A stretch of DNA of 64,000 bases from an uncultured bacterium (GCA_903921365.1 CAIXPS010000292.1:1-64000), one strand, 5' to 3'; shown: positions 25,279 to 34,771, counted from the stretch's first letter. A program made the numbers and translations. Notes: a model not told the origin generated them from the sequence alone.

Positions 25279-26925
25279 CTACGCCACGACCGGGATGATC
25301 ATTGGCCGCCGGCGGGTTTCGGCGTATACAAACTTGCTGAGCGCCTCGGATGCCTTGTCCTTGATCGTCGTTTCGCTGGTGCTGGTGTTGACGTTCTTCA
25401 GAGCTTCGTTTACGGTGGTCGACATCGCCTTGAGCAGTGAGTCCGCCCCCTTCATGTAAACAAAGCCGCGCGTAATTAACTCCGGCGTCTCGCTGAGGCG
25501 CCCAGTGGCGTCGCGGCGCAATACCATCAGGATAAACCCGTCGCGAGACAGCACCTCACGGTCGCGAATGACGACGGGTCCAATGTCGCCGACGCCGCTG
25601 CCATCCACGAATACATAACCGCCCGGCACGCGTTCGAGTTGCTTAGCCGCCCCGTCGGTAAACTCAATTGGGACGCCATTCTCCACGACAAACACATTCT
25701 CGGAGGGAATGCCAAGGTCGGTGGCCAGGCGCGCGTGCGCCCTCAGCATCCTTAGTTCGCCATGCACCGGGATAAAGAACTTGGGACGCACCAGGCTGAT
25801 GAGCAGCTTTTGTTCTTCCTGGCTAGCGTGACCGGAGACGTGGACGCGCGCGAGCGGAGAATAAACCACGTTCGCACCCTTCTGGAAGAGCCGGTTGATG
25901 ATGCGATGGACATACTCCTCGTTGCCAGGTATTGAGTGCGCTGATATGACGATGGTGTCGCCCTTCATCACATTGATAACCGGGTGCTTGCCGGTAGCCA
26001 TGCGCGCCAGCACAGCGCTTGGTTCGCCCTGGCTGCCCGTTGCCATGATGGCGACCTCGTTTGGTTTCATCCTCACAGAGTCTTCAAGGCGAACCAGCAT
26101 GCCGTCGGGGATACTCAGATAGCCCATTTTCTGAGCCATCTTTACGTTGTCGACCATACTCGTGCCCGCGAGCGAGAGCTTGCGCCCATAGATTTCGCAG
26201 ATGTTAACCACCTGCTGAACGCGCGATATCAGCGACGCGAACGTGGCAATAATGATGCGCCCGTCGGCGTCGCGGAAGACGTGCTCAAACGCTGGTTCGA
26301 TGGCGCGTTCACTTGGCGTGATCCCAGGCTGCTCGGCGTTCGTGCTGTCTGACAACAATGCCAGGACGCCGCGCCCGGCGAACTCGGCCAACTTGGTGAA
26401 GTCCGGTTTGTGTCCGTCAACGGGGGTGTGGTCAAACTTAAAGTCCCCGCTGTGGACGATCAGCCCTGCCGGTGTGGTCACGCCATAACCGACATTGTCG
26501 GGGATGCTGTGGTTCATCCGGAACAGCTCAACATTAAATGGCCCGATGTTTAATACAGCATCGGTTGGAACCATGTTGATGGTGGTGTCTGCGAGTTTGG
26601 CGCTGCGCAGTTTTACATCAAGCAACCCTTTAGTCAGCGGAGTTGCATACAGTGGAACGCCCGGAAATTCCTTGACGAGATAGGGAACAGCGCCGGTATG
26701 ATCTTCATGACCGTGCGTGATAATTATCCCGCGGATGATATCCTTTTTATCTTTTAGATAGGAATAGTCTGGGATGACGGCGTCAATGCCGTGCATGTCG
26801 GATTCGGGAAACATGAGACCGCAATCTACGACCAGGATATTGTTCCCGTATTCGTAGATCATCATGTTTTTGCCGACTTCGCCCAGACCTCCCAGTGGAA
26901 TCCATTTTAGTGCTTGTGATGACAT
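25279..26925 (-). CDS. rnj: Ribonuclease J
   Basis: 548 residues. This is a metallo-beta-lactamase/beta-CASP nuclease with the signature HGHEDHTG, a later HSGDFKFDHTP, and the C-terminal HVSGHASQEE block. RNase J degrades and processes RNA with both 5' exonuclease and endonuclease activity. The C-terminal domain is complete. On the minus strand TATAAG ends 8 bases before the ATG and there is no SD, so the gene is probably leaderless. It is divergent from the homoserine dehydrogenase gene. Confidence 0.93.
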   Translation of the reverse strand: MSSQALKWIPLGGLGEVGKNMMIYEYGNNILVVDCGLMFPESDMHGIDAVIPDYSYLKDKKDIIRGIIITHGHEDHTGAVPYLVKEFPGVPLYATPLTKGLLDVKLRSAKLADTTINMVPTDAVLNIGPFNVELFRMNHSIPDNVGYGVTTPAGLIVHSGDFKFDHTPVDGHKPDFTKLAEFAGRGVLALLSDSTNAEQPGITPSERAIEPAFEHVFRDADGRIIIATFASLISRVQQVVNICEIYGRKLSLAGTSMVDNVKMAQKMGYLSIPDGMLVRLEDSVRMKPNEVAIMATGSQGEPSAVLARMATGKHPVINVMKGDTIVISAHSIPGNEEYVHRIINRLFQKGANVVYSPLARVHVSGHASQEEQKLLISLVRPKFFIPVHGELRMLRAHARLATDLGIPSENVFVVENGVPIEFTDGAAKQLERVPGGYVFVDGSGVGDIGPVVIRDREVLSRDGFILMVLRRDATGRLSETPELITRGFVYMKGADSLLKAMSTTVNEALKNVNTSTSETTIKDKASEALSKFVYAETRRRPMIIPVVA

Positions 26926-27006
26926 GAAGTATTCTTATAGAGTAACCTTAATTCAATTAACTCTATTATACTCTTTCAACAGCCTAGATTTATTTTACTC
27001 ACAATT

Positions 27007-28092
27007 ATGAGCCAAACATCCACTGACATAAAGAGCCGCGCCATTTTTCTTCTGGGATTTGGAGGTGTTGGTCGCGCATTAACACGCCAGATTATTGCAG
27101 CCCGACAGCTTCATGCAACGCGCAATCACTTGCGCCTGAGCGTGAATGGCATTGCTGATAGCAGCGGTGTTGTTCTTGCGGCAGATGGCATGAGTGACGA
27201 ACAACTGAACCGCCTGTTGGAAGCAAAGACGCATTCCGGACGGTTGGGCGTCGAGCAGGCGCCGCTGCGATCTGTGCAACCATCTTCGCATCTTGCACCT
27301 GGGACAATCGTTGTAGACACTACTGCGACCGATGTTACCGCGCCGTTTCTTGTGGCAGCGATGCGCGCAGCATGCGGTGTCGTGCTGGCAAACAAGTTGC
27401 CAATGGCCGGCGACCTGGCATGGTATGACGTTTTTGCCGCAGGGTCTGCGCGTTGGGAAACGACGGTGGGCGCCGCTCTCCCCGTGATATCCACCGTGCG
27501 GACTCTGCTGGACAGCGGCGATGAAATTCAACACATCGAAGGGTCGCTGAGCGGCACGTTGGGCTTTATTGCATCCCAACTCGAAGCCGGCGTTCTCTTC
27601 GGTGACGCAGTTCGGGACGCCAGGCAGCGCGGCTATACCGAGCCTGACCCGCGCCAGGATCTGGGTGGCTTGGATGCGGCGCGCAAGGCATTGATTCTGG
27701 CGCGCATGGTCGGTTATCGGTTGAACATGAGCGATGTGCAGGTCGAGTCGCTTTATCCGGCTGAGATGGATCACCTGTCGGTGGATGCGTTTCTGCATGA
27801 GGTGGACAGCCTCAATGCTTCCATGGCATTACGCGCCAACGCATTGACACAGGGTGGCAGAAGACTGCGCTATGCGGCGACAGTCGAAAACGGCCGGTGC
27901 GGTGTTGGGCTTGTGGGCGCTGATCCGGTAAGCAAGCTGGGCGGCATCAGAACGTCAGACAGCATCGTCGTCTTCAGCACAAAGTTCTACAGCGAAAATC
28001 CACTCGCGATCAGCGGGCGAGGAGCCGGTCAGGAAGTGACTGCCGCCGGCGTTCTCGGCGATATTGTTGACCTCTCACGCGAGATGGCCTGA
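27007..28092 (+). CDS. hom: Homoserine dehydrogenase
   Basis: 361 residues. The N-terminal nucleotide-binding motif is GFGGVGRAL, the catalytic domain carries ETTVGAALPVI and the family signature around GTLGFI and RQRGYTEPDPRQDLGGLDAARKALILAR. It reduces aspartate semialdehyde to homoserine for threonine and methionine. The C-terminal ACT domain found in many relatives is missing, so feedback control may be weak or absent. The upstream region is AT-rich with TTTACT 7 bases before the ATG. Confidence 0.88.
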   Translation: MSQTSTDIKSRAIFLLGFGGVGRALTRQIIAARQLHATRNHLRLSVNGIADSSGVVLAADGMSDEQLNRLLEAKTHSGRLGVEQAPLRSVQPSSHLAPGTIVVDTTATDVTAPFLVAAMRAACGVVLANKLPMAGDLAWYDVFAAGSARWETTVGAALPVISTVRTLLDSGDEIQHIEGSLSGTLGFIASQLEAGVLFGDAVRDARQRGYTEPDPRQDLGGLDAARKALILARMVGYRLNMSDVQVESLYPAEMDHLSVDAFLHEVDSLNASMALRANALTQGGRRLRYAATVENGRCGVGLVGADPVSKLGGIRTSDSIVVFSTKFYSENPLAISGRGAGQEVTAAGVLGDIVDLSREMA

Positions 28093-28106
28093 TCGCTATA
28101 GAGCAT

Positions 28107-28149
28107 GCGCGCGTCCAACACCCTGGCTTTACAGGATGCTGGACGCGCA
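28107..28149 (+). terminator. Terminator of the homoserine dehydrogenase gene
   Basis: GCGCGTCCA (28109-28117) pairs with TGGACGCGC (28140-28148), with an inner CCTG/CAGG stem, then ATTTATTT. It lies 14 bases past the stop. Confidence 0.7.
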
Positions 28150-28155
28150 TTTATT

Positions 28156-28803
28156 TCATTTGGCGGCGAAACGAGCCACATCGCCGGCCACCGTGTCCGT
28201 CGGCGTCTGGAAGGGATAGGCCATGCGCCAGTTTCCCTGCGGGTCGATCAAGTAAGTGAAAGAGGTATGAGCAACCAGGTAACTGGCTTGCGTGCCGGTT
28301 GGTTTCTGCTTCTCAAACTTTACCCCATAATCCAGCCCGATATTGGCAACACGGTCTGAGGCGCCGGTCAGTCCGACAAACGAGGGATCGAACGCATTCA
28401 CGTAATTGAGCATGACTTCAGGCGTGTCGCGTTCTCCATCAACAGTGATAAAGACGAAGGCGACTTTATCCACCAATGCCTGGGAAGTCTCAGCCAGTTT
28501 GGCCCGCACTCTTTTGAATTCGGACAACGTCAAAGGGCAGACGTCCGGGCAGTGCGTGTAACCGAAAAACAACAGCACCACCTTTCCACGGTAGTCGCTT
28601 AAATGAGCCGGTTTGCCATACTGATTTGTCAGATCAAAGTCGCGCGCGGGGTGGACGTTATCGATGACCAGTCCGCCTGGGGTAGGGGTAGGCACTGGCG
28701 GCGCCAGTAGATTAGGCGCTATCGAGAGACCCAGGCCAATGATGATCATCACGATAATTGAGCCGACGACGGCGCCCAATAATACTAAGCCATCTTTCTT
28801 CAT
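28156..28803 (-). CDS. SCO1/SenC-family copper chaperone
   Basis: 215 residues. One N-terminal membrane anchor (residues 5-28), then a thioredoxin-like domain with the copper-binding GYTHCPDVCP motif and a distant His in SYLVAHTSFTY. SCO1 proteins deliver copper to the CuA site of cytochrome c oxidase outside the membrane, which suggests aerobic respiration. The ATG follows the trpA stop directly (TAAATG), so the two genes are cotranscribed although unrelated in function. Confidence 0.88.
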   Translation of the reverse strand: MKKDGLVLLGAVVGSIIVMIIIGLGLSIAPNLLAPPVPTPTPGGLVIDNVHPARDFDLTNQYGKPAHLSDYRGKVVLLFFGYTHCPDVCPLTLSEFKRVRAKLAETSQALVDKVAFVFITVDGERDTPEVMLNYVNAFDPSFVGLTGASDRVANIGLDYGVKFEKQKPTGTQASYLVAHTSFTYLIDPQGNWRMAYPFQTPTDTVAGDVARFAAK

Positions 28804-29610
28804 TTACGTTGCACTCCGCACTGGCGCCATCATTGATCGCGCGAAGTCGTAGGCGGCCTGTGCAGGGTCAGGGGCGTCACCGGCGGCGCGAATGAGTGCG
28901 GCGCCAATGATCACGCCGTCCGCGTACTGACCGATCTCGCGCACGTGCTCTGGCTTGCTGATGCCGAAGCCAACCGCGACGGGCTTTCCGTTCGCCTGCG
29001 CTTTGACACGTTCCACATAGTCGCGCAGCCCGGCAGCCAGGTTGTCACGCACGCCGGTGACGCCTGTGACAGAAACCACATACACAAACCCAGTCGCATA
29101 GGAGGCGCCTAATGCTAAGCGCTTCGCCGGACTTGTCGGTGACGTGAACTGCACCAGGGCGATATCCTTTTTGGCGCAATAGGCCCTGATATCGGCGCTC
29201 TCTTCGGGTGGAAGATCAGGGATGATCAACCCGTCAGCGCCGGCTGCTTGCCATGCGCTGACATAGCGTTCTTCCCCGTAAGCCAACAGCGGATTGAGGT
29301 AACCCATTGCCAGCATGGGCGTCTTGATGCCTTTGTCCCTGAGCGAACGAACCAGGTCGATGCACCCTTGCACACTAATGCCGTGCTCGAGCGCGATCTG
29401 GCTGGCGCGCTGGATGACCGGGCCATCCGCCAGTGGGTCGCTGAAGGGCACTCCCACCTCGATCATGTCCACGCCTGCGGCAACGAGCGCCTCGATCACG
29501 CGCAGCGATGTCTCCTGATCTGGATATCCCAGTGGCCAATAGGGCATGAAGGCTGGCCTGCTTTCGCTGCGGGCTTGTTCGAAGGCGATTTGTATGTCTT
29601 TCAATCCCAT
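28804..29610 (-). CDS. trpA: Tryptophan synthase alpha subunit
   Basis: 268 residues, the usual length. Active-site Glu and Asp are in IEVGVPFSDPLADGP, and the loop regions are kept (GLIIPDLPPEES, VSVTGVTG, VGFGISKPEHV). It splits indole-3-glycerol phosphate to indole for the beta subunit. No other trp gene is in the window, so this copy is separated from the rest of the pathway. It starts 6 bases after the flavin reductase stop. Confidence 0.93.
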   Translation of the reverse strand: MGLKDIQIAFEQARSESRPAFMPYWPLGYPDQETSLRVIEALVAAGVDMIEVGVPFSDPLADGPVIQRASQIALEHGISVQGCIDLVRSLRDKGIKTPMLAMGYLNPLLAYGEERYVSAWQAAGADGLIIPDLPPEESADIRAYCAKKDIALVQFTSPTSPAKRLALGASYATGFVYVVSVTGVTGVRDNLAAGLRDYVERVKAQANGKPVAVGFGISKPEHVREIGQYADGVIIGAALIRAAGDAPDPAQAAYDFARSMMAPVRSAT

Positions 29611-29616
29611 TGTTGT

Positions 29617-30108
29617 TCACTCAGCCTTGCTATCAATGGTATGGTAAGCGCCCATGTAGTAAAGCAACGGCGCCTGATCGGGCTTCTGCAGACCACCGGC
29701 TTCGACCTGCCCGATAAAGATAGTGTGATCGCCGGTAACGAGTGGTTCTATCACTCGGCAGTCCAGATAGGCGATGGCATCGGCCAGAACGGGCGCGCCA
29801 GTCGCTTCGACGCGATAGTTCAAGCCTGCAAAGCGATCTTCATTTGGATAGCGTCCCGCAAAGCGATCTGAAATGTGCGCCATGTCCGCTGCAAGAAAGT
29901 TTACGCAGAAAATGCCGCTCTGCTCGATTAGCGGATGCGTGTGTGTCTTTCGGAAGATCGACACAAACACCATCGGCGGCTGCACCGATAAGGAAGAGAA
30001 TGCGGTAGCGGTTAAGCCGTAAATCTCGTTGTTTGTCCGGGTCGTAATAATAGTGACGGTGCTGGCCCACCGTCGCATTATGAGCTTAAAGTCGTCTGCA
30101 TTTACCAT
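29617..30108 (-). CDS. Flavin reductase-like protein (FMN-binding split barrel)
   Basis: 163 residues with the family pattern TIITTRTNNEIYGLTATAFS, LSVQPPMVFVSI and FCVNFLA, and the late GDHTIFIGQVE block. Members bind FMN and reduce it with NAD(P)H, usually for a partner monooxygenase. No partner gene is nearby. Confidence 0.85.
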   Translation of the reverse strand: MVNADDFKLIMRRWASTVTIITTRTNNEIYGLTATAFSSLSVQPPMVFVSIFRKTHTHPLIEQSGIFCVNFLAADMAHISDRFAGRYPNEDRFAGLNYRVEATGAPVLADAIAYLDCRVIEPLVTGDHTIFIGQVEAGGLQKPDQAPLLYYMGAYHTIDSKAE

Positions 30109-30163
30109 GCGTGTCTGTTTCTAAGGTTCCCGTTTAAAGATACTCTCATCATACCGCGCATGG

Positions 30164-31357
30164 TTACAGGCGGAGCGCGATGACGACATCGGCCACATTT
30201 GTGCCGGTAGGGCCAGTCATGATCAAGTTACCGAGTGGGGCAAAAAAGTGATAGCTATCGTTGGCGTCAAGGCAGGCTGACGCGTCCAGCTTGAGTGCCG
30301 CCGCGCGCGCTAGTGTGTCTGGAAACGTGAGTGCGCCGGCAGCATCTGTGGGGCCGTCGGTGCCATCGGTGCCCAGTGCGACGAGGCAGGCCGGCGATTC
30401 AGGGTGCTGCCCAAACGCCAGCGCCGCAGCCAGCGCCAGTTCCTGGTTGCGCCCACCCTTGCCGGGGCCGTGTATGGTGACGGTGGGTTCTCCGCCGTAG
30501 ATCAGGCATGTGCCGGGTTGTTCGCGCAGGATGGCTGACGCGATTTCGCGCCCGCGTTCTGCTGCTTCACCGCGCAGTTCCGTCGTGACGATGCGCGCCG
30601 CGTATCCCAGCGCGCGCGCCTGTTCTGCCGCGGCCTCGCACGCTTGCGTGTTGTTTGCCACAAGGACGTTGTGCGCGGCAGGATGGTTCGTCAGTCCGGA
30701 TGCAATCACATTGAGCGGATCGCCGATGACGTCGGACAGGATCAATCCGATAACTGTCGCTGGTGCAGCGAGTTGCACCAGCCCACCGCTCTTCAGACGT
30801 TCGAGTCGAGACCGCGCAATGTTCATCTCTGTGATATCGGCCCCGCACTTCAGGAGCGCATCGTTGATCGCCTGCATGGTGCGCAACTGGATGCCGGGGT
30901 AAGGGGAGATCATCAAGGCCGATGCGCCGCCCGATATACATGCGATCACGAGTGTCCGGGCATTCAGGCCGGTCAGAGTTTCGCTGACCAGTTGTCCTGC
31001 GCGCATGCTGTTGGCATCTGGCACTGGATGCGCTGATTCAATTACAGTCAGTCGAGGGTCGTTTAGCAATCCTGCGGCGGCGTCAGCGTGGCCGTATTTA
31101 GTGACCACGATTCCCCGGGTTAGTCTGTCAGACACGATATCGCGCGCGGCAGTCGCCATTGGCACGGCCGCTTTGCCCACGGCGATCAGGATGACTGAAT
31201 CAAACGCAGTCATGTCATACAACTTGCCATCCAGCCTGAGTGTGGCGTCCTGCCGGCGCAAGTGTCGCTGGACGGCTGAGCGCGGATCGACGGCATGCAG
31301 CGTGGCGCTGATCATCTTGTCGATATCGTGTCTGAGCATGTTGTTGGAGTGTTCCAT
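30164..31357 (-). CDS. Glycerate 2-kinase (MOFRL family)
   Basis: 397 residues from the ATG at 31357 (MEHSNNMLRHDIDK). It has the DUF4147 nucleotide-binding half (VGKAAVPMATAARDI, CISGGASALMISP) and the C-terminal MOFRL domain (YGGEPTVTIHGPGKGGRNQELALA, LGTDGTDGPTDAAGA). It phosphorylates glycerate to 2-phosphoglycerate, feeding glycolysis or following the serine or glyoxylate routes. A TTG at 31366 and an ATG at 31330 or near it are other possible starts. Confidence 0.88.
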   Translation of the reverse strand: MEHSNNMLRHDIDKMISATLHAVDPRSAVQRHLRRQDATLRLDGKLYDMTAFDSVILIAVGKAAVPMATAARDIVSDRLTRGIVVTKYGHADAAAGLLNDPRLTVIESAHPVPDANSMRAGQLVSETLTGLNARTLVIACISGGASALMISPYPGIQLRTMQAINDALLKCGADITEMNIARSRLERLKSGGLVQLAAPATVIGLILSDVIGDPLNVIASGLTNHPAAHNVLVANNTQACEAAAEQARALGYAARIVTTELRGEAAERGREIASAILREQPGTCLIYGGEPTVTIHGPGKGGRNQELALAAALAFGQHPESPACLVALGTDGTDGPTDAAGALTFPDTLARAAALKLDASACLDANDSYHFFAPLGNLIMTGPTGTNVADVVIALRL

Positions 31358-31370
31358 CTGGCACAAGAGT

Positions 31371-32333
31371 TTACTTGCTTGTGTTCTGGGATGGAGGCGG
31401 CGCCGCTGGCGTAGTTGTTTGCTGTTGAGCCTTCTTGCGCTTGTTGCGTCTGCGTAGAATCAACCCGAGCGCGATAAACGGGCTGGCGAGGATGAGGAGC
31501 ACTGGAATTATCACAATCACTAGCCAGATCACCAGTGAGGCGATGCCCTGAAGCGCGCCGACTAGCGCCTCAATAGCTGATTTCGCCACGCCTTCGGGAC
31601 GCCACCCGGCGATCTGCACAGGTTGCGCTAACGTGTCGGGCATCAGCGTTATGTTGATGGTTGCCATCGCGGCGGACTGGGACAGAAACTGCATGCGTCC
31701 CTTGACCTGTTCGATTTCACCGCGCTTCTGCGTCAACGCGTTGTAAACCGAAAGCACATCGTCAGTTTTCACTGTCTTGCTCATGATATCGCGCAGTTGC
31801 AGCTCTGCCGCTTCGAGGTTTTTCAGCTGCGAGCTCAGGTCGGTGAACTCGGCGGTGACGTCTTCACCCGATATCGTCTCTTCGCGCACCTCAACCGCCT
31901 GCTTGCGAATCGAGCTCATGGCGGCATCAAACTTATCCGAAGGGATGCGCAGGCTGAGTCTCGATTGCAGCCCGGCGTCGTACTTTGTGCTGCTGGAGGA
32001 GACGACGTATCCGCCTGCGTCAGAGGCTAGTTTTGTGATTGCGTCGACGCGGCTCTGCGTATCATCGACGATGAGGATCAGGGTTGCGTTCCGCACAATC
32101 AGCCGCGCCGTAAGCGCTGCAGAAGCAGCTTTATCACCGGATGCTGAATTACCACCTGTAGGCTTTTCCGAGTTTGACAGTGCCGGCGCGTTGGCAGGTT
32201 GCGGCGCGACTCCCTGGTCACTTATGATGGAAGACGGCGTCGCGGCGCTATTGCACCCAGTCATGACAAGTAAGAACATGCTAGCGATCGTCGCGCTCAT
32301 CAACTGTGCCGTCGTATTCAAGCGAGTTTTCAT
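31371..32333 (-). CDS. DUF4349 lipoprotein
   Basis: 320 residues. A signal peptide with lipobox LVMTGC (Cys at about 26) is followed by a Ser/Ala-rich spacer. The DUF4349 domain reads LIVRNATLILIVDD, GGYVVSSSSTKYDAG and LRIPSDKFDAAMSSI, with a coiled-coil stretch (LKNLEAAELQLRDIM) and a C-terminal membrane helix followed by a Lys/Arg-rich tail. It is probably anchored at both ends at the cell surface. The function of the family is unknown. The ATG at 32333 has GGAGG 8 bases upstream. Confidence 0.8.
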   Translation of the reverse strand: MKTRLNTTAQLMSATIASMFLLVMTGCNSAATPSSIISDQGVAPQPANAPALSNSEKPTGGNSASGDKAASAALTARLIVRNATLILIVDDTQSRVDAITKLASDAGGYVVSSSSTKYDAGLQSRLSLRIPSDKFDAAMSSIRKQAVEVREETISGEDVTAEFTDLSSQLKNLEAAELQLRDIMSKTVKTDDVLSVYNALTQKRGEIEQVKGRMQFLSQSAAMATINITLMPDTLAQPVQIAGWRPEGVAKSAIEALVGALQGIASLVIWLVIVIIPVLLILASPFIALGLILRRRNKRKKAQQQTTTPAAPPPSQNTSK

Positions 32334-32485
32334 TGTCTTAACCTCCAGATTAGAACCAATGCGCAGTGCATCACTAACAACAAAGACGATTGCCGGCTCG
32401 GAAAGTTCCAGATTAACAGGATTCTTCTCATTATCAACCCGCCATACGATATCAACAAAATGACAGCCGATCACAGATGCGGCGC

Positions 32486-32491
32486 TATAAT
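32486..32491 (+). promoter_or_regulatory. -10 box (TATAAT) upstream of the hypothetical-pspA unit
   Basis: A perfect TATAAT. Transcription would start near 32498, about 70 bases before the ATG I chose at 32567. The -35 region is poor (TGACAG with a spacing of 19). Confidence 0.45.
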
Positions 32492-32566
32492 CGAATCTGG
32501 TTAAGTCTTCCCTTCAGGATAAGGGTCAGCGGCCAGAACAGGCCGATATTTGATAAGTCAAAGACA

Positions 32567-33262
32567 ATGAGCGACCAACAAGTTACCCCCTTCTGGAAGA
32601 AGTTGCCGAATTTAGTGTTCGGCCGGTTCAACGGCCGCTCAGGCGGTTCGAAACAGCAGGATGATATGCGTGATGCGCTCAATCAGACTGAGCGAAAACC
32701 AGTAGGCGCCATCTCTGACGGATATGATACCAATAAGGTTGAGAACCCCGTTTTTAAGGCTCTGGTATCGCTGGCGCAGATCTACCATGAGCGAAGCGAG
32801 GCCTTGGCAGGGGCATACCCATCAGTGCAGGGGCGCGACGCATTGGCGCCTGTAGTGGGGCAGGTCGCGGAGTGTGTCAATGGGTTGTACCGGCTGGCAC
32901 TAGGTTCAATATCACCCGCGCCATCGCCTGCGCCAACTGACGAAGTGCACCCCACTGATCCAATTGAGGCTACTAGCCCCACCGCCACTATTACACCTGA
33001 AGACGAAGAGGCGGCGAACCCGGACACTGTCCGTCTCCCGATCATGGATTTTTCTGTTGAGGCGCCGACGGGACAGCAGTTAGAAGATACGTTGACGGCG
33101 CTTGGCACTGTCTATTCGTTGATGCTGCTGCTGGACGGCAAGGATGTGGAAGCATCCAGGGTGCAACGCATGCGCAACCTGTTGTCGGATCAGCTCGTGC
33201 TTCTCAATAGCGTGACTTCGCACAACGCCACCGCCATGCCACCGGCATCCCTGATAGCATAG
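32567..33262 (+). CDS. Hypothetical protein next to pspA
   Basis: 231 residues, soluble. The N-terminal 35 residues are basic (FWKKLPNLVFGRFNGRS). Then a helical segment, a Pro/Thr/Ala-rich acidic linker (about 120-165), and a second helical segment (QLEDTLTALGTVYSLMLLL). I do not recognise a family. The ATG at 32567 (MSDQQVTPFWKK) avoids a doubtful N-terminal extension back to 32477. It lies upstream of pspA in the same direction, but pspA has its own promoter. Confidence 0.5.
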   Translation: MSDQQVTPFWKKLPNLVFGRFNGRSGGSKQQDDMRDALNQTERKPVGAISDGYDTNKVENPVFKALVSLAQIYHERSEALAGAYPSVQGRDALAPVVGQVAECVNGLYRLALGSISPAPSPAPTDEVHPTDPIEATSPTATITPEDEEAANPDTVRLPIMDFSVEAPTGQQLEDTLTALGTVYSLMLLLDGKDVEASRVQRMRNLLSDQLVLLNSVTSHNATAMPPASLIA

Positions 33263-33325
33263 CCGGTTGGTGGTGTGATCTGTTTGTTGATTGTCAGCGA
33301 AAAGTCATACAGTCGGCGGGCGGCT

Positions 33326-33334
33326 GATATAATC
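33326..33334 (+). promoter_or_regulatory. Extended -10 promoter of pspA
   Basis: TGATATAAT is an extended -10 (TGN plus TATAAT). No good -35 is visible, as expected for this class. The ATG at 33420 has GGAGGA 7 bases upstream, giving a conventional leader of about 80 bases. Confidence 0.5.
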
Positions 33335-33419
33335 TTCAAAGGCGTGTCCAAAAGGCACTCGTATTCACGTGCATTGCTAAATTTCTGATTTATACCGACC
33401 AGTTTTGGAGGAATCCCAT

Positions 33420-34106
33420 ATGGCCTCACTTATCGACAAAGTTCAGACGCTTATTAAGGCAAATCTTCACGCGCTGGTGGACTCGGCGCTCCAATCCAAC
33501 TCGATGGCTGTTATCGATCAGTACGTCCGCGATGTGGAGAACAATCTGGATGCGCTTGAAGACGCCGCAGCGACTGTTGGCGGACAGGTGAAGACATTAC
33601 AGCGCAAGCATGATGACTATGTCAAGCAGCAGCAGGAGCTTGACCACAATATCGACCTGTTCCTGAGCCAGGGCAAAGATGACCTGGCGCGCGCGGCACA
33701 ATCGAAGATGAACTCGCTCAAGTCGACGGCCGAAACCTATGGCTCCCAGCTTGAGCGCGAGCAGAAAGAGTACAAGTCGCTGCTCGATGCGCGGCTGAAG
33801 TTGCAGGCGAAGCTTGACACGATCAAGCAGCAACGCGAGGAAATGTCGGCGTTGATGGATTTGGCTCGCGCCAAGGAAATCACCAATAAGACCATTAAGT
33901 CATTGGACAATCTGAGCGGCACAGGCGATGCCGATATCTCACGCATGGCTGAATCAATCCGCACCAAACTCGACAAGGCCAGCGCGCAGTCTGAGATCAT
34001 GGCTTCCGGCCTTGATCAGCAGATGGACGACACCCTCGGACGCGGCGAACTGGATGCGCAACTCGAAGAGCGCAAGCGCCGGCTGGGACTGGGTCAAGCC
34101 AAGTAA
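33420..34106 (+). CDS. pspA: PspA/IM30-family membrane-stress protein
   Basis: 228 residues, almost entirely coiled coil with heptad patterns, as in PspA and Vipp1 (ESCRT-III-like). The N-terminal amphipathic helix (MASLIDKVQTLIKANLHALVD) binds the membrane. These proteins form rods or rings that protect the cytoplasmic membrane when the proton gradient is damaged. The usual partners (pspB, pspC, pspF, liaRS) are not nearby. The start is fixed by a strong SD. Confidence 0.88.
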   Translation: MASLIDKVQTLIKANLHALVDSALQSNSMAVIDQYVRDVENNLDALEDAAATVGGQVKTLQRKHDDYVKQQQELDHNIDLFLSQGKDDLARAAQSKMNSLKSTAETYGSQLEREQKEYKSLLDARLKLQAKLDTIKQQREEMSALMDLARAKEITNKTIKSLDNLSGTGDADISRMAESIRTKLDKASAQSEIMASGLDQQMDDTLGRGELDAQLEERKRRLGLGQAK

Positions 34107-34124
34107 TCTCGCAACTGACTTAGA

Positions 34125-34154
34125 GGCGCGCGCACATTGACATGTGCGCGCGCC
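34125..34154 (+). terminator. Perfect GC-rich hairpin after pspA
   Basis: A 13-bp perfect stem (34125-34137 with 34142-34154) and the loop TGAC. The ATG at 34142 lies inside this stem, which argues against it as the start of the next gene. No T-run. Confidence 0.6.
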
Positions 34155-34192
34155 ATAGGCTATTGATGCCTCATAGAACCTCTACTCTAACT

Positions 34193-34672
34193 ATGAACGC
34201 AAAGGCGCTACGGACAGAGGCACTCTATGCGATCTGCACTGCCGGGGTATTTGATCTGGTGAACGTTTGGAGGCTGGAACGCGTGTGTTTCCCGAAAGAC
34301 GCCTACGATTTACCGACGTTGTTTAATCTCGCCCTTATGCCGAATACACTGCGGTTGAAGGCAGTGGCAGACAACCATCTGGTCGGGTATCTGGCCGCCG
34401 AGTATCAGCGCTATGATCATGCGACTTGGATCATTACGGTAGGCGTGACCCCGCAATATGAAGGACGCGGCATTGGTCATGCTTTGATGGACTGTGCGGA
34501 GCAGCACCGGCAGAAGGGCGCCGAGAGGATGAAACTTACTGTGCGCCGCAGCAACGAACGCGCCATTGACCTGTACCGGCGTTGCGGGTACCAGTGGGTG
34601 GGCGCCTATCGCGGTTACTACCAGGATGGCGAAGATGGATTAATCATGGAAAAGAATTTGACGCATCGGTGA
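34193..34672 (+). CDS. GNAT-family N-acetyltransferase (RimI-like)
   Basis: 159 residues. The acetyl-CoA binding motif is VTPQYEGRGIGHALMDCAEQH and the end reads VRRSNERAIDLYRRCGYQWVGAYRGYY, as in RimI-type protein or small-molecule acetyltransferases. The ATG at 34193 (MNAKALRTEAL) gives the usual size; ATGs at 34142 and 34166 would lie in or next to the hairpin. The substrate is unknown. Confidence 0.75.
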   Translation: MNAKALRTEALYAICTAGVFDLVNVWRLERVCFPKDAYDLPTLFNLALMPNTLRLKAVADNHLVGYLAAEYQRYDHATWIITVGVTPQYEGRGIGHALMDCAEQHRQKGAERMKLTVRRSNERAIDLYRRCGYQWVGAYRGYYQDGEDGLIMEKNLTHR

Positions 34673-34698
34673 GTGTGCGGTACACTATAGAGACTGAG

Positions 34699-34771
34699 GT
34701 GCCCTTAGTTCAATTGGCAGAGCGCCTGACTGTGGCTCAGGAGGTTGCGGGTTCGAGACCCGTAGGGCACC
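34699..34771 (+). tRNA. tRNA-His (GTG)
   Basis: A full cloverleaf: acceptor GTGCCCT with AGGGCAC, anticodon loop CTGTGGC (anticodon GTG) on a CCTGA/TCAGG stem, and T-arm GCGGG/CCCGT around TTCGAGA. G at 34698 can pair with C73 at 34771, giving the extra G-1 typical of tRNA-His. The full CCA end is not encoded. TACACTATAG just upstream may be its promoter. Confidence 0.95.

Noticed and set aside
34142-34192. Earlier start codons of the acetyltransferase
   Set aside because: The ATG at 34142 lies inside a perfect 13-bp terminator-like stem, and the extension (ARHRLLMPHRTS) does not match the family.
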